DNA from: Clostridium sp. AF37-5
Lineage (GTDB): Bacteria > Bacillota > Clostridia > Lachnospirales > Lachnospiraceae
Direction: 5' to 3'
Length of the DNA stretch: 64,000 bases
Assembly (NCBI RefSeq): GCF_003477605.1
Contig: NZ_QUDR01000011.1
Span: 39,083-103,082, forward strand
Shown here: one piece after another, positions 8,355 to 16,048 of the stretch
Layout of the letters: every line of letters begins with the position of its first letter
Numbering within the stretch: position 1 is the stretch's first letter
Notes under the pieces: model-generated
The model's database searches: none
Seen by the model: only the letters and a program-made list of their open reading frames with translations
Told to the model about the DNA's origin: nothing
Position numbers and translations under genes: made by a program

Positions 8355-8621
8355 ATGAATTACACCTATTATACAAAAGGTACTTGTTCCAAACAGATTG
8401 ATTTGGAAATTAATGGTGACGTTATCACAAATGTAAAGTTTTATGGTGGCTGTGATGGAAATTTGAAAGCCATTCCTGCACTGGTTAATGGATTAACCGT
8501 AGATGAAATTTCAAACAAATTATCCGGCATCCAGTGTGGATTTAAAGGCACTTCCTGCGGCGACCAGCTGGCTCATGCAGTCAGAGAAGCCTATGAGGCT
8601 GAGAAAGCAGCCAATGCCTAG
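8355..8621 (+). CDS. TSCPD-domain protein (TIGR03905 type)
   Basis: 88 residues, the full length of the small TIGR03905 TSCPD proteins. Key features are a C near residue 11 (KGTCSKQI), YGGCDGN, and the terminal CGFKGTSCGDQL motif, where cysteines are conserved in the family. TSCPD modules also end some ribonucleotide reductases and are thought to bind metal or nucleic acid; the role of the free-standing form is not established. The promoter is good (TTGACA-17-TACAAT) and GGAAAGGAGGG lies before the ATG. It is followed by the preQ1 element and queT, probably independently regulated. Confidence 0.88.
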   Translation: MNYTYYTKGTCSKQIDLEINGDVITNVKFYGGCDGNLKAIPALVNGLTVDEISNKLSGIQCGFKGTSCGDQLAHAVREAYEAEKAANA

Positions 8622-8641
8622 TAAGACATTGGTCTGCTTTG

Positions 8642-8686
8642 ACTGAGTGTTCGAAACCATCCACTCATTAAACAAAACTAAGGAGA
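8642..8686 (+). promoter_or_regulatory. preQ1-I riboswitch, translational type
   Basis: A short stem TGAGTG (8644-8649) / CACTCA (8662-8667) encloses a 12-base loop (TTCGAAACCATC). An A-rich tail AAACAAAACTAAGGAG follows, matching the preQ1 class I layout, in which the tail pairs back into the loop as a pseudoknot. The tail contains the Shine-Dalgarno of the next gene, 7 bases before its ATG, so ligand binding should hide the ribosome site. The downstream gene is a QueT-family transporter, the expected target. Confidence 0.85.
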
Positions 8687-8692
8687 GAAAAA

Positions 8693-9169
8693 ATGAAAAG
8701 CAAAAAATTAGTATTTATCTGTCAGGCAGCCGTTATCGCTGCCCTCTATGTCGTGTTGACTTATGTATTCAGCGCCTTTGCAAGCGGCGTTATTCAAGTT
8801 CGTGTTTCTGAAGCATTAACCATACTGCCAGCCTTTACACCGGCAGCAATTCCGGGACTTGTCATCGGATGTCTATTGAGCAATACCCTGACCGGGTGTG
8901 TTCTTCTCGATATTATTTTCGGAAGCGTTGCTACCTTAATCGGTGCACTCGGCTCGTATGCACTTCGCCGCCATACATGGCTGGTGCCAATTCCGCCAAT
9001 TGTTTCCAATATGATTATCGTGCCATTTGTCCTTCGTTTTGCCTATGGTGCAACAGACGCATTTCCTTTTATGATAGCAACCGTTGGCGCAGGAGAAATT
9101 ATTTCCTGTTATTTACTTGGTATGCTTTTATATGGAGCACTAAAAAAAATGAACCATTCACTGTTCTAA
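8693..9169 (+). CDS. queT: Queuosine-precursor transporter, QueT family (ECF-type S component)
   Basis: 158 residues with about five to six hydrophobic helices, typical of ECF transporter substrate-binding subunits. The N-terminus (LVFICQAAVIAALYVVLTY), the conserved QVRVSEALTILP and the end GEIISCYLLGMLLYGALKK match QueT. It likely imports preQ1 or a related queuine precursor across the cytoplasmic membrane, with shared EcfAAT energising units encoded elsewhere. The preQ1-I element directly in front, with its tail forming the ribosome site, supports both substrate and regulation. No queuosine synthesis genes are nearby. Confidence 0.92.
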   Translation: MKSKKLVFICQAAVIAALYVVLTYVFSAFASGVIQVRVSEALTILPAFTPAAIPGLVIGCLLSNTLTGCVLLDIIFGSVATLIGALGSYALRRHTWLVPIPPIVSNMIIVPFVLRFAYGATDAFPFMIATVGAGEIISCYLLGMLLYGALKKMNHSLF

Positions 9170-9184
9170 AAATATTTTCGGGCA

Positions 9185-9213
9185 TTGATTTTTACGCTTT
9201 ATAAGGGTATAAT
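9185..9213 (+). promoter_or_regulatory. Promoter of the vanY-like/plsC unit
   Basis: TTGATT (9185-9190), 17-base spacer, TATAAT (9208-9213); close to the sigma-A consensus. It leaves a leader of about 60 bases before the ATG at 9281. Confidence 0.75.
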
Positions 9214-9280
9214 CGTAATATTAGGATAAAAATTTCGTGCTTACACGATAATATTCAGTTATTTGAGGATAGAGACACTT

Positions 9281-10153
9281 ATGAAGCGAATACTTTTGAT
9301 TTTCGCAGTATTCTTTGTCACCGTGGCAGGAATTTATTACTGGAGACAGACGCACTTACAAACAACGTCCGATTCCATTTCCACGCCCCGTGTGACAACA
9401 CCATCTGCGACAAAACCGGAACCGACTGAGCCACCTTTACTTCCCTCAAACCTTGAGAGCATTACAACAAACAATGTTACGGTTCCCTTAGATGTAGTAC
9501 CCGGCAGTTACACGGCACTTGTAAGCCGCGACTATCTGCTGCCATCGACCTATGTACCAAAAGATTTGGTCGAGATTTCCGTTCGATTCAGTTCGAACTC
9601 ACACGACGACAAACGAAAAATGCGGCGTGTTGCATCCAAAGCACTGTCAAAAATGTTTCGTGCCGCCGAGAAAAAGGGCATTATTTTATATGGTGTTTCG
9701 GGCTACCGTTCGTATGAACGCCAGAAATCCATTTACTCAAGAAACGTTGCACTGCATGGAAAAAAAGCGACGGATTCTTTATCCGCAAAACCCGGCAGCA
9801 GTGAACATCAAACAGGTCTTACAATTGATGTTTCCGCCAGTTCGGTAGGCTGCTTATTGACCGAGCGTTTTGGCTCTACCAAAGAGGGTAGATGGCTCGC
9901 CAAAAATGCTCACAAATACGGCTATATTATCCGCTATCCGAAAGGAAAAACAAAACTTACCGGCTATTCTTACGAACCATGGCACATTCGCTATGTCGGC
10001 GTCAGCTATGCCAGTTACTTAAAAAAGAATAAGCTGACACTTGAGGAATTATATGGTGTCAACCAAAAAGCGGATGAAAATACACCGAAAGTCGATGTGG
10101 AGAATCCCGATGAATATGAAACCTCACCGCCGTCTCCGGCACCAAATCAATAG
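9281..10153 (+). CDS. VanY-type D-alanyl-D-alanine carboxypeptidase (M15B)
   Basis: 290 residues. An N-terminal hydrophobic anchor (RILLIFAVFFVTVAGIYYW) puts the catalytic part outside the membrane, after a Thr/Pro-rich linker. The M15 zinc peptidase core shows SGYRSYERQKSIY, the zinc motif SSEHQTGLTIDVS (H and D ligands) and EPWHIRYVG (catalytic E, third zinc H). It should trim the terminal D-Ala from peptidoglycan stems. The ATG at 9281 is preferred over a TTG six codons earlier because GAGGA precedes it. A shorter paralogue is at 32.1 kb. plsC follows 15 bases downstream. Confidence 0.93.
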   Translation: MKRILLIFAVFFVTVAGIYYWRQTHLQTTSDSISTPRVTTPSATKPEPTEPPLLPSNLESITTNNVTVPLDVVPGSYTALVSRDYLLPSTYVPKDLVEISVRFSSNSHDDKRKMRRVASKALSKMFRAAEKKGIILYGVSGYRSYERQKSIYSRNVALHGKKATDSLSAKPGSSEHQTGLTIDVSASSVGCLLTERFGSTKEGRWLAKNAHKYGYIIRYPKGKTKLTGYSYEPWHIRYVGVSYASYLKKNKLTLEELYGVNQKADENTPKVDVENPDEYETSPPSPAPNQ

Positions 10154-10168
10154 AAAAGGGGTACTTGT

Positions 10169-10900
10169 ATGAGAACCATTATTATTTTAATTTTATATGT
10201 TGTTATTACGATTTTAAGCCTTCCAATGTACCTGATTGAAGCAATTGTGCGGCTTATCAGCCCACGTGCGGCAGCCCACATCGCACAAGTCATTGTTAAG
10301 GGAGCGTTTAATCTTGTAATGTTTGTTTCGGGCTGCAAAAAGACCATTATTGGCGTAGAAAATATTCCGAAAGACACACCGGTAATGTATGCCGCCAACC
10401 ACCGAAGCTTTTATGACATCATTTTAGCTTACGCAACGGTTCCGAATCAGACCGCTTTTATTTCGAAAATGGAAATTAAGAAAATGCCTTGTGTCGCACA
10501 GTGGATGTATTTTTTAAATTGTCTGTTTATGGACCGCGGCGATGTAAAACAGAATCTGCAGGTTATTTTATCTGCCATCACACTCGTAAAAAACGGCTAT
10601 TCCATTTACATTGCACCGGAGGGAACCCGAAATGCAACCGATACACTGCTTGAATTTAAAGAAGGCAGTATGAAGATTGCCACCAAGGGAAAATGTCCGA
10701 TTATCCCGGTCTGCTTATGCAACACCGAAAATATTTTTGAAAATAATCTGCCTTGGATTAAAAAGGGAAAAATCCTGATTGAATACGGAAAACCAATTTA
10801 TCCGGAAGAGCTGGATAAGGAAACAAAAAAACACCTCGGCGTTTACGTGCGTGGAATTATTGAGGAAATGTATGAGGAAAATCGAAAAAAAATCAGCTAA
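10169..10900 (+). CDS. plsC: 1-acyl-sn-glycerol-3-phosphate acyltransferase
   Basis: 243 residues. The enzyme adds the second acyl chain to lysophosphatidic acid, giving phosphatidic acid. An N-terminal membrane segment (IIILILYVVITILSLPMYL) precedes the catalytic HX4D motif (NHRSFYD, H78-D83). The glycerol-phosphate-binding motif APEGTRN and a later PIIPVCL strand follow. Length and motif order are those of the PlsC/LPLAT family. It is very likely co-transcribed with the vanY-like gene 15 bases upstream. GGGG precedes the ATG at a normal distance. Confidence 0.93.
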   Translation: MRTIIILILYVVITILSLPMYLIEAIVRLISPRAAAHIAQVIVKGAFNLVMFVSGCKKTIIGVENIPKDTPVMYAANHRSFYDIILAYATVPNQTAFISKMEIKKMPCVAQWMYFLNCLFMDRGDVKQNLQVILSAITLVKNGYSIYIAPEGTRNATDTLLEFKEGSMKIATKGKCPIIPVCLCNTENIFENNLPWIKKGKILIEYGKPIYPEELDKETKKHLGVYVRGIIEEMYEENRKKIS

Positions 10901-10975
10901 ACCTTTCTTTTTTTCCCATTCCATGATAGAATAGTTCCAGTTTGAAATTTTTATGAAGTGGAGGAATCGCAAACC

Positions 10976-11434
10976 ATGCATATTTTTTTAACTATTTTAG
11001 CAATTGTTGCCATTGTATTAGTTGTTGTCATGGTCGTTCTTTACTTCTTAGGCAAAAAAATGCAGAAGAAGCAGGACGAATCACAGGCACAGATGCAGGC
11101 TGCATCCCAGACAGCAACCATTCTTGTCATTGACAAAAAGCGGATGAAATTAAAAGATTCCGGTCTTCCAAAGATGGTTTTGGAAAACACACCGAAATAT
11201 CTCCGTGGCTCAAAAGTACCGATTGTCAAAGCTAAAATCGGACCAAAAGTAATGTCTTTGATGTGTGACGAAAAAATCTTCCCGGTTCTCCCGGTAAAGA
11301 AAGAATTAAAAGTTGTCATCAGCGGAATTTACATTATGGGCGTCAAAGGACGTAACGTGCTTGACAATCCGGAAGAAAAACTCGGATTCTGGCAAAGAAG
11401 TAAATTGAAAGCATTGAAAAAGGCAGGAAGATAA
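10976..11434 (+). CDS. Membrane-anchored basic protein, unknown function
   Basis: 152 residues. One N-terminal hydrophobic helix (about residues 2-24) is followed by a Gln/Lys-rich linker (KKMQKKQDESQAQMQAASQ) and a compact, mostly beta-like soluble part with many Lys and Val. The tail is basic (WQRSKLKALKKAGR). With no Arg/Lys before the helix, orientation is uncertain; a cytosolic soluble domain seems likely given the positive charge just after the helix. I know of no function. The ATG at 10976 has GTGGAGGA upstream; the frame extends six codons earlier without a ribosome site. A large hairpin (11440-11514) follows the stop. Confidence 0.75.
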   Translation: MHIFLTILAIVAIVLVVVMVVLYFLGKKMQKKQDESQAQMQAASQTATILVIDKKRMKLKDSGLPKMVLENTPKYLRGSKVPIVKAKIGPKVMSLMCDEKIFPVLPVKKELKVVISGIYIMGVKGRNVLDNPEEKLGFWQRSKLKALKKAGR

Positions 11435-11439
11435 ATATC

Positions 11440-11514
11440 GCAGAAAGATAGAAAAAGCAGCAAGCGGGATATTTGCTCACGCAAATATAGCTTGCTGTTT
11501 TTCTATGTTTCTGC
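11440..11514. repeat. Hairpin of palindromic family 2, copy E1
   Basis: A long imperfect stem (GCAGAAA...GCAAGC against GCTTGC...TTTCTGC) carries an apical hairpin ATATTTGC-TCAC-GCAAATAT, separated by an asymmetric bulge (GGG opposite A). No T-run follows, so it is not a standard terminator. The same apical module and bulge appear inverted in copy E2 at 14.1 kb. An 18-bp direct repeat begins about 70 bases to its right. Confidence 0.85.
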
Positions 11515-11582
11515 TTGCGGATAAGGGAAAGAGAAGCTTGCAGATTAGGGACGTTACTTTTCGTATCTCCCCTTTTCCACCC

Positions 11583-11600
11583 CCCTCCCTTCTCCATTCT
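11583..11600 (+). repeat. 18-bp direct repeat, left copy
   Basis: CCCTCCCTTCTCCATTCT, identical and in the same orientation to 14077-14094. The two copies bracket the two-gene segment 11676-13871 and lie between it and the family 2 hairpins. Confidence 0.8.
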
Positions 11601-11615
11601 TTAATCCAACAAGGT

Positions 11616-11643
11616 TTGACATATTTTACTCATATGCTATTAT
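11616..11643 (+). promoter_or_regulatory. Promoter of the zinc-ribbon gene
   Basis: TTGACA at 11616-11621 and TATTAT at 11638-11643 with a 16-base spacer. The strong -35 box lies inside the segment bracketed by the 18-bp repeats, so the gene carries its own promoter. Confidence 0.6.
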
Positions 11644-11675
11644 TTATAAATAAAATAACGGAAGGAGATTGTTTT

Positions 11676-12416
11676 ATGAGTTTAATTAAGTGTCCTGAAT
11701 GCAAAAAGAAAATCAGTGATACTGTATCTTTTTGTCCCAATTGTGGAGCAACCATAACAGACCATATAAAAGAACAGCAGAAAGGAAAAGGAAAAAGCTC
11801 AAAAAAAATCATTATAATTAGTTTAATTATTTTCTTAATACTTGTGGTTATAGGGTTGGCAACTTTTTTTATAGGAAAACAAATTAAGTCAAATAAAGAA
11901 GAAAAATTGATGAAAGAGCAAGTAAAAAAGCAAGAGGAACAATTCTATAATTATTGTGATACCTATTCCAAAGCATTAAGAGATATACATGAATATTGGC
12001 TTGATTATACAAGTCAAAAAAGAAAAGTGTGGTATAATTGCATTTGGAATATTGAATCGGATGAAACAGATGATTTTACAAAGGATTCAAAAGGGGCTTT
12101 TTATAGTGACTTCAATGACGCACTTTCAGAATTTAGTAGTAGCAGTTATGTTGAAAGTTTATTAGATGAATGTGTAGAAGATGTCGGAAAAGAAAAAGAT
12201 TTATATGCAAAACTAGCTCGTATTAAGTCCAAGAGCAAAAATATATTAGAGTTAAAAAAAATAATTTCTAGTACACATGAAACGGTTACTAATATGTATA
12301 AAATGGAAGAAAGTTATGGGTATAATTACAAAGAATATGATGAAAAAATGGATAACTATTTAGAAGATATAACGGATGCTCAAACAAAAATAGATTCAAA
12401 AAAAGAGGAGCGGTAA
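11676..12416 (+). CDS. Zinc-ribbon single-pass membrane protein, unknown function
   Basis: 246 residues. The N-terminus is a four-cysteine zinc ribbon (IKCPECKKKI ... SFCPNCGATI). A Lys/Ser-rich stretch follows, then one transmembrane helix at about 45-66 (IIIISLIIFLILVVIGLATFF) and an acidic, Lys-rich extracytoplasmic region of ~175 residues, mostly helical with coiled-coil character. This architecture is common for uncharacterised Firmicute surface proteins with an inside zinc ribbon. The ATG at 11676 has GAAGGAGA upstream; the longer frame crosses the promoter. The codons are visibly A/T-richer than flanking genes. A bidirectional terminator separates it from the convergent AlbA_2 gene. 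Confidence 0.8.
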   Translation: MSLIKCPECKKKISDTVSFCPNCGATITDHIKEQQKGKGKSSKKIIIISLIIFLILVVIGLATFFIGKQIKSNKEEKLMKEQVKKQEEQFYNYCDTYSKALRDIHEYWLDYTSQKRKVWYNCIWNIESDETDDFTKDSKGAFYSDFNDALSEFSSSSYVESLLDECVEDVGKEKDLYAKLARIKSKSKNILELKKIISSTHETVTNMYKMEESYGYNYKEYDEKMDNYLEDITDAQTKIDSKKEER

Positions 12417-12421
12417 ATTTT

Positions 12422-12458
12422 TATGGAGGTCATACTTTATAAGTACGACCTCCATTTA
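12422..12458. terminator. Bidirectional terminator
   Basis: Stem ATGGAGGTC..TACTT / AAGTA..GACCTCCAT, with a T-rich right flank and an A/T-rich left flank, between two convergent genes. Confidence 0.75.
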
Positions 12459-13871
12459 TTATTTTTCTATCTCCCAGTGACCGCTGTAACCACTTCCAAT
12501 ATATGACACATTTGGCATTTGTTTTATTCTTCTTTTTACTGTTCTTACGCTGATACCAAGCTTTATGGCAATATCGGATGTAGAAATTTTTTCGTTTTCT
12601 TTTATCATATCAAAAATTTGGGTCTGTATATTTTCTTGAGTGCCACCTTGAGTGCCACCTTGAGTGCCGTCTTGAGTGCCGTCTTCAACTCCATTAGTCT
12701 CTGCCAAATAATTAGCGACATAATTCAAATTATACAAAGTCAATGTAAAATCATCATAATCTGCTTCAAAGACTGGCATCTTCGTCTCATCAAATTCTAC
12801 CTGTTCCTCGTAGTCTGCCAAAATTTTCTTAAAACCACTGCCTCTACGTTCCATGTATTTTAAACGACTGAAAATATCAGCTAAAATTGGATTCCTTCGT
12901 TTTGAAGGAATCTTCAACATATCTTTTCCTTTTAAAGATATACCACTTACCATTCCTCCCGGTGAATATATTTCTATTCTATCATCGAACATATCTATAT
13001 GAACTTCACTTCCTATATCCGTATAACTTCGATGAATCAGAGCATTTACTAAACCTTCAAGCACTGCTCGCTCCGGATAATCAGGCATATCTATTCTGCC
13101 ATCATCCACCTTCCGCCATGCCTTCTTTGAATTATTTCTAATGAATTCCGTTCCGGACTGCAATAAAGTTACAAGGCTTCCTGAATATTCCTTATCATCA
13201 AGTGCATCCACTATTCCTGATGCCTTAGTTAATCCATTCCATCTTGTGCAAAACAATCTAGAGTGACGCACTGGAGATTCATCTGCCAAAAGTGCACCTG
13301 CATTGGTAAGATTTCCATTTTCATCAACCAAACCAAAAGATTCATAATCTGTATCATCAAATGTATTTCCTGTTCTCTTCTTATATACCGATTTTAATTT
13401 TGTAAAAGACATATCACTAAAATCATATCTTGATTTCAGACTATCATAGCTTTCTCCACTTCCACGAAGTACTAACTCTCTTAACTGGGACGGTGTAGCT
13501 GGAACACTTTCATTTCCTATGCGCATAAATGCAACAAGCTGCCCATCTCCATCATAATAATATGGCGTCTGCTGTCCTTTCATTACTTCTACAATAATAA
13601 ACGTCTTTGCTCCATCTTTTTGAAAAGAAAGTTTAACATCTGGTATAGGATTTAAATGTATTTTAATTGCCTCACTAATTTTTTCTGCATCTTCTTCTGC
13701 ATTAGCAAGCCCCACCAACTCATCATCATCTGCTACACCGAATACCAGCTTGCCACCAAAACAATTTGCAAATGCACTGATACTTTTACACCAGCTTTTA
13801 GGTCTTTTTGTCTCTAGCGCAAGCTTCTTGTCATAATACGTGGTTTCACCAATTAACTGCTTTATATCCAT
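12459..13871 (-). CDS. AlbA_2 / HATPase_c_4 putative DNA-binding ATP-binding protein
   Basis: 470 residues. The N-terminal ~130 residues match the AlbA_2 (Schlafen-like) domain: LALETKRPKSWCKSISAFANCFGGKLVFGVADDDELVG read in pieces. The middle carries the HATPase_c_4-type segment (PERAVLEGLVNALIHRSYTDIGSEVHIDMFDDRIEIYSPGG region, then RRNPILADIFSRLKYMERRGSGFKKI). A four-fold GTQ repeat linker follows, encoded by a 12-bp tandem repeat at 12635-12682. The C-terminus is a helix-turn-helix (ISTSDIAIKLGISVRTVKRRI). Such proteins are often called RecG-like regulators; a transcription or defence role is plausible but unproven. GAGGAGGTGG precedes the ATG. Confidence 0.87.
   Translation of the reverse strand: MDIKQLIGETTYYDKKLALETKRPKSWCKSISAFANCFGGKLVFGVADDDELVGLANAEEDAEKISEAIKIHLNPIPDVKLSFQKDGAKTFIIVEVMKGQQTPYYYDGDGQLVAFMRIGNESVPATPSQLRELVLRGSGESYDSLKSRYDFSDMSFTKLKSVYKKRTGNTFDDTDYESFGLVDENGNLTNAGALLADESPVRHSRLFCTRWNGLTKASGIVDALDDKEYSGSLVTLLQSGTEFIRNNSKKAWRKVDDGRIDMPDYPERAVLEGLVNALIHRSYTDIGSEVHIDMFDDRIEIYSPGGMVSGISLKGKDMLKIPSKRRNPILADIFSRLKYMERRGSGFKKILADYEEQVEFDETKMPVFEADYDDFTLTLYNLNYVANYLAETNGVEDGTQDGTQGGTQGGTQENIQTQIFDMIKENEKISTSDIAIKLGISVRTVKRRIKQMPNVSYIGSGYSGHWEIEK
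12635..12682 (-). repeat. 12-bp tandem repeat coding a GTQ linker
   Basis: Four tandem 12-bp units (CTTGAGTGCCAC twice, CTTGAGTGCCGT twice on the plus strand) encode DGTQDGTQGGTQGGTQ. The unit is a multiple of three, so copy-number change by slippage would alter linker length without breaking the frame. Confidence 0.9.
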
Positions 13872-14076
13872 TAAAAACCACCTCCTCTATAAACCAATAC
13901 TTTCCCATTATGTCCATTTTGTATGAATCCATTCTTCAAGTTTCATTTTCTGCCACTGACAGCAATACCTGCATCGCATCTTTATATAATTTACCCAATG
14001 CCAGTCCGTCTTTAATGTTTTATCATGCACATAACATACATCATATTTCGCACATTGTCAACTCCCTTTTCAAATA

Positions 14077-14094
14077 CCCTCCCTTCTCCATTCT
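14077..14094 (+). repeat. 18-bp direct repeat, right copy
   Basis: Identical to 11583-11600 and in the same orientation. It lies 6 bases from the family 2 hairpin E2. The interval 13872-14076 holds the promoter side of the AlbA_2 gene and no visible gene. Confidence 0.8.
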
Positions 14095-14099
14095 CAAAT

Positions 14100-14170
14100 A
14101 AAAAAAGAAGCCGGGTTCAAAGCTATATTTGCTCACGCAAATATCCCGCTTTGAACCCGGGTCTTTTTTT
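14100..14170. repeat. Hairpin of palindromic family 2, copy E2; also a terminator
   Basis: CCGGGTTCAAAGC (14111-14123) pairs perfectly with GCTTTGAACCCGG (14148-14160). Inside is the apical hairpin ATATTTGC-TCAC-GCAAATAT with a bulge of CCC opposite T. Read on the minus strand it gives the same GGG/A bulge and flanking GC pairs as copy E1. A-runs and T-runs flank it, so it can also terminate the leftward HD-GYP gene, which stops at 14172. Confidence 0.85.
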
Positions 14171-14171
14171 A

Positions 14172-15194
14172 TTACCTCTCAAAATCCAAAATCGAAAGTG
14201 GCTCACTAAGATTCTCATTTTGTTCTGCCAAATCAATCGTTTCACCATCGGACAACCGGCGCACAACCGGGTAGAGCGTATGGTACTGGCGATTCTCTAC
14301 CACGACCGCAACGTTACCATCCGACAATATCACGTTACGTCCCTTTGGATAAACCGGTATGTAAGTAATGAATGCCTTTACATATTCGGGCTGGAACATT
14401 TTTCCTGCATTGTTCATCAAAAACTCAATGGCCTCTTTTGGTGACTGTGCTTTTTTATACGGGCGCTCACTTGTAATCGCATCATAAACATCCGCAATGT
14501 GAATGATTTTTGCAAACATATAAATCTGGTCGTCGCGCAGTCCCAGCGGATAACCGGAACCATTTACATTTTCATGGTGCATATAAACACCCATTTTCGT
14601 CTTGGAACTGATGTTAATGTTCTCTTTGAGTCTTTCATAGCCAAGCTCTGAGTGCGTTTTCATTGTCTCATACTCTTCCTCAGAAAGCGGACCTGCCTTT
14701 TCCAATAAATCAAGCGGCAAATTAAGTTTTCCGATATCATGCAAAAGCCCTGCTGCCGAAAGTTCCTTCAGAATCGATTTTTTTAATCCGATTCCGATAC
14801 CTGTGAGCACCGACAAAACTGCTACATTTACCGAATGTTTGTAAGTATAATCTGAGTTTGTCCGCATACTGATTAAGTTGACATTAATATCACCATTTAA
14901 ACTTAACTCTTCTGTGATGTCACTTGCCACTTTAAGTGCAGCATCAATATCAAGTTTTGTCAATGCCTTAGTCGCCTTTACCCCCAATTCGTCACTAATC
15001 AAATCTTCTACTGTAATATCTGATGACATCTCATCTTCAATATACAACCCCGCCAAGCCTATATCACGCATTCTTAAAATTAACCGTTCGGTCAATTTGA
15101 CCCGGTAATTCACTAAAATGCTGCCCTGCTCATTGTAAATGGATTTCCCAACAATCATTTCGGGCTGTGCACTGTCAATACTGATATATCTCAT
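14172..15194 (-). CDS. HD-GYP domain cyclic-di-GMP phosphodiesterase
   Basis: 340 residues. The N-terminal ~100 residues form a short domain often found before HD-GYP modules (VGKSIYNEQGSILVNYRVKLT). The C-terminal HD-GYP domain shows HSVNVAVLS, AGLLHDIGKLNLP (HD metal pair), MHHENVNGSGYPLGL (the HHE and GYP signature, with N for D) and ADVYDAITSERPYK. It likely hydrolyses cyclic di-GMP, opposing the GGDEF protein at 5-7 kb. No membrane segment. Its ATG overlaps the dapF stop by 4 bases, so it is translated from the same leftward operon. Confidence 0.92.
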   Translation of the reverse strand: MRYISIDSAQPEMIVGKSIYNEQGSILVNYRVKLTERLILRMRDIGLAGLYIEDEMSSDITVEDLISDELGVKATKALTKLDIDAALKVASDITEELSLNGDINVNLISMRTNSDYTYKHSVNVAVLSVLTGIGIGLKKSILKELSAAGLLHDIGKLNLPLDLLEKAGPLSEEEYETMKTHSELGYERLKENINISSKTKMGVYMHHENVNGSGYPLGLRDDQIYMFAKIIHIADVYDAITSERPYKKAQSPKEAIEFLMNNAGKMFQPEYVKAFITYIPVYPKGRNVILSDGNVAVVVENRQYHTLYPVVRRLSDGETIDLAEQNENLSEPLSILDFER

Positions 15195-16036
15195 ACGTCA
15201 ATCTCTCCATCAAAAACCGTCGTTGCCGGTCCTTTCATCTGTACTTCGCCATTAGCTAAATACGTGTCATATAGTTTACCCCCACGAATCTGTACCTCAA
15301 CTTCTTCTCCCCGTTTGCAAAAGCCATTTAAAACAGCCGCTACAACGGATGCACATGTGCCTGTTCCGCAGGAAATCGTCTCCCCGGAACCGCGTTCCCA
15401 CACCCGCATCTTTATCGTGTGGTCATCGATTACCTCAACAAACTCTGTGTTAATCCGGTCCGGAAATAGCTCGTGGTTTTCAAAAGATGGTCCAATTTTT
15501 TCCAAATCTAAATCATCAATTCCCTCTGTAAAAATCACACAATGCGGATTTCCCATTGAAACACAAGTGGCTTCATACTCTTTTCCATCAACCACAAGTT
15601 TTCTAGCAACAAATGTATCGCCATCTGCTGATACCGGAATCTTTGCAGGTTCCAATACCGCCTGTCCCATATTTACCGTTATGTAAGTAACCAATCCGTT
15701 TTCCACGGTAAGTTTTAATGCTTTTATGCCGCTCTTTGTTTCAATCGTAATCTCATCTGAATGAACTATTCCATGCTCATACGCATACTTTGCGACACAG
15801 CGAATCCCGTTTCCACACATCGCACCTTCCGAGCCGTCTGCATTATACATAATCATACGACAGTCCGCAGTTTTAGACGGTGCAATCAGAATCAAGCCAT
15901 CGGAGCCAATTCCAAAATGTCTGTCGCTCACAAAAACCGCCAGTTTGGATGCATCGTCTATTTGTTCTGTAAATAAATTTACATAAACATAATCATTGCC
16001 GGTTCCGTGCATTTTCGTAAAATGTAATTTACTCAC
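15191..16036 (-). CDS. dapF: Diaminopimelate epimerase
   Basis: 281 residues. The enzyme converts LL- to meso-diaminopimelate for lysine and peptidoglycan. Both catalytic cysteines are in their expected contexts: ADGSEGAMCGNGIRC in the N-half and SGETISCGTGTCAS in the C-half. The start FTKMHGTGNDYVYVN is typical. Length is normal. It lies between a DUF1934 gene (12 bases upstream) and the HD-GYP gene (4-base overlap), downstream of ddl, which gives a small cell-wall precursor operon. Confidence 0.97.
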   Translation of the reverse strand: MSKLHFTKMHGTGNDYVYVNLFTEQIDDASKLAVFVSDRHFGIGSDGLILIAPSKTADCRMIMYNADGSEGAMCGNGIRCVAKYAYEHGIVHSDEITIETKSGIKALKLTVENGLVTYITVNMGQAVLEPAKIPVSADGDTFVARKLVVDGKEYEATCVSMGNPHCVIFTEGIDDLDLEKIGPSFENHELFPDRINTEFVEVIDDHTIKMRVWERGSGETISCGTGTCASVVAAVLNGFCKRGEEVEVQIRGGKLYDTYLANGEVQMKGPATTVFDGEIDV

Positions 16037-16048
16037 ACAACTCCTCCT

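Noticed and set aside
11505..11675. 57-codon N-terminal extension of the zinc-ribbon protein
   Set aside because: Crosses the promoter and the 18-bp repeat; the ATG at 11676 has a strong GGAGG site.
11583..14094. Insertion sequence or transposon with its own transposase
   Set aside because: No transposase, integrase or recombinase frame in the segment; only repeat ends and two cargo-like genes.
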